In this document: piece after piece, positions 10,221-27,500 of the stretch | Layout: every line of letters starts with the position of its first letter | Position numbering within the stretch: the stretch's first letter is position 1 | Assembly (NCBI GenBank): GCA_964020155.1 | Contig: OZ026562.1 | Location: 2,615,001 to 2,642,500 of the forward strand | Source of the DNA: Chondrilla cf. caribensis | Taxonomy: Eukaryota > Porifera > Demospongiae > Chondrillida > Chondrillidae | Length of the DNA: 27,500 bases | Reading direction: 5' to 3' | The notes under the pieces: model-generated | Told to the model about the DNA's origin: nothing | The model's input: the letters and a program-made list of their open reading frames with translations, nothing else | Database searches by the model: none | Position numbers and translations under genes: made by a program

Positions 10221-13200
10221 TATGTACATACGTACAGTATATTCTACACTTAGAATTCTCCAAATGTTCAGTCATAAGAAATTGCCTGCATAGTACCTTC
10301 TCAATATGTACATATATTAGGTACTTTGAGTTCTACTCGCAAAGATGGTGATTTGGTACCCTCCTCTCTGTGTTCCTCAAACGAGAAGGTATCTTGCTCA
10401 CTCTGCAAATTACACAGTTGAACCAGAACCCCCAGGAATTGACGCGATAGAGACACCAACTTCAAATCATCCCTATTAGTGATGACCGTCTACACACAGG
10501 AAACAGAAGAGGTTAAGTTAACTTACTACGTACAATACACAACAAGATTCCTGTACCATTCATAGTATACATTCTTCTGACACTGGTTAGCCAGTGATCC
10601 ACAAATATCACAATACATAATATGTACACACATTCATGTACTTTGTTGTGGTAGCTCTTTAAATAAAAATAGTTAGTGATTACATAGTCCAAACATTACA
10701 CTCTCCAAGAGTTGTGTGTGTTGATCCTGATAGACTGCATGGCTACTCATTCATTGTTTACTTTATACCTAAACATAACAACCATCCCATAGGTAAACAC
10801 ATATAATATGTAACTGACCAAAGGGATTGCTCTCATATCAGTGGATGAGTAAATCTACATGAATGCTACGTATGTGCACAAGAGAGGTGAGTACACATCC
10901 ACCTCTCCTCGACAGGAAGATATAATGAATCACATTAAGGAAATTCCCACGCTTTGACATGAACATACAAGTGCCCAAACCATGACAACCAAATTAAAGC
11001 CTGTTTTATCACAAATCTCTGGAATCCACGTCATGCACATCTAAAGTGTGTGAAGCATGCATGTTCATATTTGGTAATGAACATTATGGACATGATTGAT
11101 TTTGCTCCCATCGTCAAGTAACTAGACTAGATCGAGTTAATCAATGGGTCACACACAACTGTTTGCTACCTTACTAACAAGATGAACCCATACCGGGAAC
11201 TACAGGGTTCACATTTTTACCAAACATCTCACCAATAAAGTGAAGAATCCATTTTTGGGTAAAATTTCACTAATCTGACCTAGAACCTCCCCTATAAGCA
11301 GATTTTGAATTTTGCTTCACTGTGCCTAGGTACACACCATATTCAACTGAAGTAGACTGACCCTGATTGCCATGGTAAACTGCTAAGTGTCCCCTGCTAC
11401 ATTCTCAGTTAGTACGAGCCTACCAATCTCAACTGCCTGGGAACCAAGTCCTATACAAGTCTGTACTAAGCATGGCCACCATAGAAAGCTGCTTCAAATT
11501 TACCATCTATCCATGAGATGGCCATCCAATGGGGTAAATATCCAATAGTAAAGCTATCCAATAGTGGAAGTCATCCAATAGTGAGTCAACCAATATGAAA
11601 ATGCATCTCACTAGTCCCTTACACCTCAATGGGTTTATCATGTTCACCAGTCCCAGGTAGGCCATACAACTCCAGTCAGAGCTCAGGGGATACCCTGCTG
11701 AATGAATCAGTCGCCACAACCTTTTCGGACTTTACCCCTCCAAAGATATTATAAACTTCCAGATTATCTATCACTCTAATTCCGGTGTTCTAAAAATTTA
11801 ATTTACTCTTCCTGTTTACTGTATACATGCATGTGTCCACATTTTTCCCAAATCCTAAAATACACTAAAAATATCAAACTTCCAGACTGTCATCTCACCC
11901 TTATTCCGGTGTTCTACCGATATATTCCATTCATTCTTTGTATGTGCATATTGCGTGAATCCTGTGTCTGTGTGTATTGTGTGTATTCTGCACATGTAAA
12001 CCCTGTGTCTGTGTGTATTGTGTGTATTCTGCGCATGTGAATCCTGTGTACATGATAGTTGTGTGAATGGTTGTGCATGACGTGTGGCATCTGTATCCTG
12101 TAAGACTTATACGAATTATGCGTACCGTATTTTATGTTGTGTACCATTTTTTACAGTGTATACCATATGTACAGCATGTACTATATGTAAAAAAAAAACA
12201 AAAACTGTACGTATGGTATGTATAAGGTGTGTATAGCACATATCAGGTGTATGGTGTGTATCAAGTGTAAGACTTATACGAATCATGGTGCATGGTGTGT
12301 ATCAAGTGTATGGTGGTTGCTGGCACCTGGCATAGTGGCCATTGTGGCTCAAGGCTACCCCAGGGTATATAAGATACCATAGCTGTAAATGGTGTGTATC
12401 ATATGTATGGTGTGTATTGAGTGTATACATTTATACCAGTCTCACAATTTACCTTCGTTTTTTTCGACCATGGACTTAATCTGATCAAAATCACACCTGC
12501 CCTCTACATCCAGGGTTGTGACGTGGAGTACTGGGAAGTGAGGAACATGCTTGGATCCACTCAAGAGGGACAGCCGGGTGAAGAACTCCAATTCTTGTAA
12601 GAGGTGGAACCAATCGTCATCATCTTCCAACACCGTCTCCCATCCCTCTGACTCTGCCTGTTCCAGTTCATCCTACAAACACAAATTGAAGATCAAGGCT
12701 GTGATGGAGCTAACCATCTAGATAATCGATTAGTGTTTTCTTATCAATTTGCTGCAATTTATATTGCACAGATGAACCAACAAGTTTGGTACAATATCCA
12801 ATTCAGCCTTTACTGATGAACTTGTAAACAGAAATAGCAGTGGATAAAGCAGCAGAGAAATCATGGAAGCTCATGTGCTGTAACAGTACATGTGTAAATT
12901 CAAAATTTACTCCTTAGAATATAAATACAAGGCAACATGTCATGCAATGACTCCAAATCTGTACTTCTTATCAAATTAAAGGTACTCACTATATACCAGT
13001 TTAGTTTGACATCATGTGCATGAGTTAGGAAAGAGTGAAGTGTATACACTAATAGGAGTGAAACTAGTCAGAGTATTTACATACATACTAAGAAAGTTGC
13101 ATTGTGCAGCTAAATCTATTACTAAAAGTAGATAAGTACTGTACAAATACTGAAGGTACATACCTTTTCAGTTTCCTGGTCCTTACACTGAGTTCTGGCA

Positions 13201-13435
13201 AAGGCATAGCTGGACACAGCCAGGAGGAGAGCATGACCAAAATTGACTGTTTTGCGACAGTGGTCACTGATGATCTTCCAGTCAACCATCTGCTCTGATC
13301 AACACTGCTAGTGATTCCTTCAAGCCCAGCAAGCAGCCCAGGGGGGAGGTGCCAAATGAGGAGTTCTTCGACAGCCAAGTAGCGATTAGTGCATTCTAAA
13401 AGGATTGCCAGTTGAAAGTGGAATCTGTTAACAGG

Positions 13436-13880
13436 GGAGCCGTACTAGCATTGGAGCCTACTAGCAGTGGAGCCGTACTAGCAGTGGAGCCCTAATAGCA
13501 TTGGAGCTGTACTAGCAGTGGAGCCCTACTAGCAGTGGAGCCGTACTAGCAGTGGAGCCGTACTAGCAGTGGAGCCTACTAGCAGTGGAGCCGTACTAGC
13601 AGTGGAGCCATACTAGCAGTGGAGCCCTACTAGCAGTGGAGCCCTACTAGCAGTGGAGCCCTACTAGCAGTGGAGCCCTATTAGCAGTGGAGCCCTACTA
13701 GCAGTGGAGCCCTATTAGCAGTGGAGCCTAATAGCAGTGGAGCCCTACTAGCAGTGGAGCCGTACTAGCAGTGGAGCCTACTAGCAGTGGAGCCCTACTA
13801 GCAGTGGAGCCGTACTAGCAGAGGAGCCGTACTAGCAGAGGAGCCCTACTAGCAGTAGAGCCTACTAGCAGTAGAGCCAG
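13436..13880. repeat. 17-bp minisatellite, unit 2
   Basis: About 26 tandem copies of a 16-17 bp unit, consensus CCCTACTAGCAGTGGAG, with C/G alternation in the first bases and occasional single-base shortening. It begins about 40 bp beyond the acceptor of the RAB3GAP2 exon ending at 13395 and ends against a scrambled exon fragment. Unit length is not a multiple of three and there is no spacer structure, so it is neither coding nor CRISPR. Confidence 0.95.
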
Positions 13881-13961
13881 AGGTGCCAAATGAGGAGTTC
13901 TTGGGTTGGCATCTGCTCTGATCAACACTGCTAGTGATTCCTTCAAGCCCAGCAAGCAGCC
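13879..13961 (-). pseudogene. scrambled RAB3GAP2 exon fragment at the duplication junction
   Basis: On the far side of the minisatellite, part of the exon at 13395-13164 reappears. A piece matching 26949-26972 is joined directly to a piece matching 26882-26900, and the sequence then continues to GCAGCC at the junction. The order differs from the real exon, so this is a rearranged copy and cannot be spliced in frame. Confidence 0.75.
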
Positions 13962-14418
13962 AAGATAAATTTCTGAATAGAATTTACTTCCAATTGAGTG
14001 ACATAATATAATTTTTTTAGGTTATTAGTTTGCATAATATTATGTAATATTATGTGATTTTTATAGTATTCAACTTGTACGTCCAATTAACCATTAGTGT
14101 CATTATCATACCTAACATAATCTATACAGTTTATTTATTACAATGGACTTCATACGTATATTCACACCTACATGCAACAGTATATATTACAAACTATATA
14201 TTAAATTGATGATAAACGCAAGATGGAAATTATTATAATATTACTCATCATTAAAATTTTATGTACAATGTTTAAAATTAAAATACTATTATATAATTGA
14301 AACTTATTCTACAGTATACTGCAGCTGAGGTAATTTAAATGTTATTATAAATTATCTGTTTAAAAACATTGGTGGATCCCCTCATCGAAATTATGTTGAC
14401 TTGGGTTAGGGCATGTAC

Positions 14419-15104
14419 TTATTCGGTAGTAACATTATTGAGTATTGAGCTTGGGATGTAGCTGTCTTCATTCTTTTCCAAGTCCTCTTTGTCCGTCACA
14501 ACTTTTGTGACAGTTTCCACTTTTCCAGAATCTGGTGCTCCTGTTCTGAAGAATCCTGCATCAATTATCTCCAGGGTAGTTCTGGCATCATTCGGATTAG
14601 TAACCCATATTGGAAGACCACTTTGATCAAAGGCTAATACTTCATTGGTGTTAATTCTTTCCAACTTGATGCCATCAAGTGTAGAAGAATCGGATGTTCT
14701 GACAAACCTGTTCTCTTCTCCTGATCCTACATTGTGACCAGTAACAAGCGTCCCACTACTGCTGATCTTGAGGTATTTTCCGCTTTGAGTTCCAGAAGTA
14801 CAGTGTACAGTGACCATATTTCCAGGGCCTGCTACTGGTGTAATTAGGAACTCAGTGCTGTCAGCTATGATAGCAAGAGACAAAGAAGATTGAAGATTAT
14901 TAGTCAATTTTTATTTATAGATTTACAATAGAACTTCCCAAATTGGTACATAATTTTTAGACCTAGCAACTTGAAGATAGAAACATACATACACAGAAAT
15001 TTGCTTGGTTACTCACTTAAGTGTAAACCATTCACATGGACTGTGTTTCCTGCCTCAAACTTCATCAATTTCTTGGACACTCCGTGTTTAATGAAAACAG
15101 ACAT
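14419..15104 (-). CDS. beta-trefoil-like protein, minus-strand member, unit 2
   Basis: Same architecture as the unit 1 gene: exon 15104-15017 (88 nt) and exon 14864-14419 (446 nt), 177 aa, GT-AG phase-1 intron. Its second-exon protein is identical to that of unit 1, with two visible synonymous base differences. The first exon differs by one synonymous change and Glu instead of Val at residue 17. The plus-strand paralogue also has Glu there, so Glu is probably ancestral. TATA box at 15206-15198. The divergent partner starts at 16246. Confidence 0.8.
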
Positions 15105-15197
15105 TGCTCTAAACTTGTAAAGACGTATAGTACACTTGAATCCTTTGACTGTTTTCTTGCTGCTTTAGCTGCTGATGGTAACAGTCTAGCATCTAGA

Positions 15198-15206
15198 CTT
15201 TATATA
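15198..15206 (-). promoter_or_regulatory. TATA box of minus-strand trefoil gene, unit 2
   Basis: TATATAAAG, same spacing to the ATG at 15104 as in unit 1. Confidence 0.65.
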
Positions 15207-16137
15207 CATGTGAAAGAGGAAGCTAATGGTGGCTTCAAGGTAGTGATGACAGGATATGAATCCATATACTGTACAGCTGCATTATTATTACTGAAACCAC
15301 AAAAATTTTCATCACCCCCAATACGATCACTGTTGCAGCTTCCATATTATGACATGTTCAAATTACCCCATTCTGCAGCCAATCAGAATCATAGACACTT
15401 GCCGCACAGTGTCACATAATGATGCAACAATTTCACATTTTAATATACCCATATAGTCGGAATTTTAGAGCTAACCATAATAAAGAATGTGGTCAAATTG
15501 ATTCAGTCACATTGCAGTCCTTGTCACAAATATTTGCCAATGGGCTATAGACTATTCCATAATAAAAATAATCAATACAGTTATTAATGATAATATTAAA
15601 TATTGGATCTTTGAATGAGAAAACTGTATACCAATATCGGTGTTGATCGAAAAGACAAGACATTCCCACTACAAAGAATTATTAAGCCCTATTTTCCCAT
15701 GTTTGGTTCAATAACGGATGTGGGAGGACCAGCCATATTGTCTACTGTAGAAATTAGACCACTTTGGAGGCTAAACTAACAGAAGAGCCACTTCCTGTAA
15801 CTGCATGTGCATAGAACTAATCTCTACAGTCTTTTATTCAGAGTGTGCTTCAACAGATCTTGTACTGTGTCATCATAATCCTAATTTAACATAATTTTAA
15901 TTTTTTTGCTAAAGGTGAATTACAGTATTTATGACACAATTGAATGTAATACAGTTGAAAGCAATAAGGTTAGTTCGTTATGTCAACATTACATAAGTTT
16001 TTCAAAGTACATTGACCTATGATTTCAGTAGTCATTGCTTGACAGCATGTAAAACAGGATTAAAAGAATTGATTTTTTTAATTTGATTCATATACACCAT
16101 ATAATGTAACATCAAGCACAGCTTCCTGCACAGATGA

Positions 16138-16145
16138 TATATAAG
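16138..16145 (+). promoter_or_regulatory. TATA box of plus-strand trefoil gene, unit 2
   Basis: TATATAAG, same position relative to the ATG at 16246 as in unit 1. Confidence 0.65.
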
Positions 16146-16245
16146 GAGCTACCCGTCGCAGGATCTGATCAACAGTAGTGAATTATCGTGAGAAAGACGA
16201 ATCTAGTCATTTCATAGTACCCGACAAGAGTATTCAATTGCAATT

Positions 16246-17056
16246 ATGTCTGTCCTGATTAGACACACTGTATCCAACAAATTGATGAAGTTTGAGGAAG
16301 ACAACACTGTCAGTGTCAACGGTCTAGCCTTTGGTGAGTATATAACTTGACCTGCATTTCACTGAGTAATGTATCGAACAGGCCTGTAGATATAGAATGT
16401 AGAAGGGGGGGGGGGATTTGATATAAGAAAAGCCGGTACAGTACGGTATTGTAAAACTTCAGAAACTCTCCATTTGGCCTTTAGCGCTGAAATCAAGGCA
16501 CTGAATAGTTTGGAAGATAGTTTACTTAATGGATGTACCTCAGGCCTGGTGTTTTTAGTTGAATTTTGCAATGATCAGCCAACAACATTAAATGCCATAC
16601 AATCTTCATGTTTCTTCTTGCCATCATATAGATGATAGTATCGATTTCATAATGACACCACTATCAGGCCCTGGAGATATTGTCACTGTACACTGTATTT
16701 CTGGGAGCCAAAGTGGAAAGTATCTCAAGATCAACAGTGGTGGGATGCTTGTAACTGGTAAAGATGTAGGACCAGGAGAAGAGAACAGATTTGCCAGAAC
16801 ACCTCATCTTTCAGTACTGGATGGCATCAGGTTGGAAAAAATCAACACTGACGAGATAGTAGCCTTTGATCAAAGTGGTCATCCGATATGGGTTACTAAT
16901 CCAAATGACGAGCGGACTTGCCTGGAGTTGATATCTGGGTTCATTAGACCAGCAGAGGCAGACGTTGAAGGTTCTACAATTGAAAGTAACAAGCAGGAGA
17001 AGAAGATGGACAGCTTCATCCAATTGCCACCATCTGATGTTGGTACCACTGAATGA
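16246..17056 (+). CDS. beta-trefoil-like protein, plus-strand member, unit 2
   Basis: Exons 16246-16333 and 16632-17056, same phase-1 junction, 170 aa. Compared with unit 1 I see three amino-acid changes in exon 2 (Glu62 to Lys, Lys96 to Arg, Asn103 to Asp) and one synonymous change in exon 1. All three are at predicted loop or strand-edge positions. TATA box 16138-16145. The intron is about 27 bp shorter than in unit 1, mostly through a deletion near 16540-16555. Confidence 0.8.
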
Positions 17057-17543
17057 AGAGGAGCTCCAGACCAATGTGCAATCTGTACAATTTGATTCAG
17101 GATCTAAATGGCTAACGATTAATATCATTATTAAATTTTAATAATTTTAGAAAGTTTTAACCTCTTACATTACTATACAGCAACTGTATTTATTAAATTG
17201 CTATAATATAACATAATAATTATTATAATAGCTGCAGAATTGAATATTGTAAATGTTATACTTCGAATTGCAATAATCTGACCTCCCTTGAATATGCCTA
17301 GTACATAACTCTAACAACATCCAATTTATCATATAATGGGTCCAGTACCTGATCATGTTAGTCCCTATATGGGAATATTATTATGTCCCACCCACAAGGG
17401 CTTGGTGACAATAGTCTAACATACACATGTATCTGTAATAATTATCGTTCGCTATTTGATTATGCATGGTATCTTACGCTAGCTAGGGGTATATATTTGT
17501 CATATGCATGTATGTATATATTTCTGTGAGTATATACACTCAG

Positions 17544-17784
17544 GAGCCACATGGCCTCGGTAGGGATTGTACTCACACATTAACCACATCTAGTTCGGCA
17601 ACGGTAGAAATTGTTCTCATGAATCTGTTCCCCACAGACATCCCATTAGGTGATATAGAAGCACACGTCATTCACCTACATGGTCATTACTTCCGTGTAG
17701 TACACGTGGGATGGGGTAACTGTAGCAGCAATTCGGCTGATGCAATCTGCACCCACAACGACATAATATGTGATGATCCGGAAG
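17544..17784 (+). pseudogene. orphan multicopper oxidase exon, unit 2
   Basis: Same length, frame and splice sites as the unit 1 exon, with the HxxHLHGH motif conserved. It differs by six amino-acid replacements (including Lys to Thr and two Asn to Asp) against one synonymous change, a ratio expected for a sequence without purifying selection. No other oxidase exon is visible nearby. Confidence 0.7.
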
Positions 17785-18205
17785 GTCTGCACATAATATT
17801 ATATTTATTAATATTATTACAACACTATAATAAAATTATGTAATATTATTCTATATTAATATGTACTTGCTGCATGTTTGCAAGCTCATATAATATACAT
17901 GTAATAATTGCACGGTTGCACAAATTTTTAGCTCATGCAATAATGCATGCATGTTTCAATCCTATGATTATGTACAATCATTGATATTGTATATAACACT
18001 TCCATGCACCCCAATTACTGCTATGTATTTTGTTCACATAATGTAGTACAAAATCATATTATTACGTATTATTATTTGGAATATTATGGTCTACATATTA
18101 TAAAACACGAAAACGCTATTTTCATATAACATACGTAAGTAATAAATTTTGATTTTAATATTAGTGCATATGTATGGACACATACATACATACATTATGA
18201 TATGT

Positions 18206-26998
<8,793 letters not shown>

Positions 26999-27037
26999 CT
27001 ACAAAGATTGCCAGTTAAAAGTGGAATCTGTTAACAG

Positions 27038-27500
27038 GGGAGCCTACTAGCAGTGGAGCCGTACTAGCAGTGGAGCCGTACTAGCAGTGGAGCCCTACTA
27101 GCAGTGGAGCCCTACCAGCAGTGGAGCCCTACCAGCAGTGGAGCCGTACTAGCAGTGGAGCCCTACTAGCAGTGGAGCCCTACTAGCAGAGGTGCCCTAC
27201 TAGCAGTGGAGCCCTACTAGCAGTGGAGCCCTACCAGCAGTGGAGCCCTACTAGCAGTGGAGCCCTACTAGCAGTGGAGCCCTACTAGCAGTGGAGCCCT
27301 ACTAGCAGTGGAGCCCTACTAGCAGTGGAGCCCTACTAGCAGTGGAGCCCTACTAGCAGAGGTGCCCTACTAGCAGTGGAGCCCTACTAGCAGTGGAGCC
27401 CTACTAGCAGTGGAGCCGTACTAGCCGAGGAGCCCTGCTAGCAGTGGAGCCGTACTAGCAGCAGGACCCCTTCTAGTAGAGGTGCCCTACTAGCAGAGGA
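27038..27500. repeat. 17-bp minisatellite, unit 3 (runs off the window)
   Basis: Same 17-bp unit as in unit 2, also starting about 40 bp beyond the acceptor of the first visible exon of the intact gene, hence intronic. A variant containing GAGGTGCC recurs at about 27189, 27359 and 27479, suggesting local higher-order amplification of blocks of repeats. Confidence 0.95.

Larger units (their letters stand above)
1..10376. repeat. segmental tandem duplication, unit 1
   Basis: The sequence starting at 1 recurs at 10377 and 21338 in the same orientation. Identity by eye is very high, interrupted by indels. The phase chosen here is arbitrary. The real junction, where RAB3GAP2 exon sequence meets the trefoil-side flank, is at 3306/3307. 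It is repeated identically at 13961/13962, so both junctions descend from one event. Confidence 0.93.
7575..13395 (-). pseudogene. RAB3GAP2: RAB3GAP2 partial duplicate, copy alpha (decayed)
   Basis: Exon equivalents: 13395-13164, 12672-12453, 10489-10341, 9672-9438, 9112-8870, 8256-8095, 7818-7575. The three exons present in copy beta at 25206-23821 are missing, removed by a deletion whose scar is near 11349-11365. Lesions: an 11-bp deletion at 13287/13288 shifts the first exon's frame; the donor after 10341 reads GC instead of GT; codon 9 of the 9112-8870 exon is TAG (9088-9086); a 4-bp insertion near 7616-7619 shifts the last exon to an early TGA at 7614-7612. The 12672-12453, 9672-9438 and 8256-8095 exons are still open. 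This argues for a recent non-functional copy, unless truncated transcripts persist. Confidence 0.82.

Noticed and set aside
13436..13880. CRISPR-like array
   Set aside because: The units are contiguous 17-bp tandem repeats without unique spacers, in a eukaryotic intron.

Overview
This window looks like nuclear DNA of an animal: AT-rich, with GT-AG spliceosomal introns, TATA boxes, micro- and minisatellites and short non-autonomous DNA transposons. Gene content is metazoan. A non-bilaterian animal such as a sponge is my best guess, but nothing here proves it. There is no bacterial or viral gene organisation.

The dominant feature is a head-to-tail segmental duplication. Position 1 realigns at 10377 and again at 21338, giving two full units (about 10.38 and 10.96 kb) and a third cut off by the window end. 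Length differences come from a (GT)n tract, a 17-bp minisatellite, mobile-element insertions and deletions.

Each unit carries: (a) minus-strand exons of the 3' half of RAB3GAP2, the non-catalytic Rab3GAP subunit; (b) a divergently transcribed pair of small two-exon genes for secretion-signal-less beta-trefoil-like proteins (minus and plus), each with a TATA box about 100 bp from its start codon; (c) one orphan exon of a multicopper oxidase (copper-binding HxxHLHGH motif) on the plus strand.

The rightmost RAB3GAP2 copy ('beta', minus strand, 26998 down to 18206) is intact across ten exons: all nine junctions agree in phase and give 653 codons plus a stop, with the 5' half beyond the right edge. 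The middle copy ('alpha', 13395 to 7575) and left copy ('gamma', 3306 to <1) are pseudogenes. Both lack the same roughly 2.3 kb holding three exons, and each has its own frameshifts, a nonsense codon or splice-site losses. They therefore derive from one already-deleted duplicate that was duplicated again.

The beta-trefoil genes in the two complete units are both open and nearly identical while the adjacent RAB3GAP2 exons decay, so these small genes are the likely selected cargo of the amplification. A 17-bp minisatellite abutting an exon sits at the unit junctions and is a plausible recombination substrate. Copy-specific changes include a hAT-like MITE with 8-bp target duplication and a pogo/mariner-like MITE. 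A (GT)n tract has also grown from about 17 to about 150 dinucleotides.
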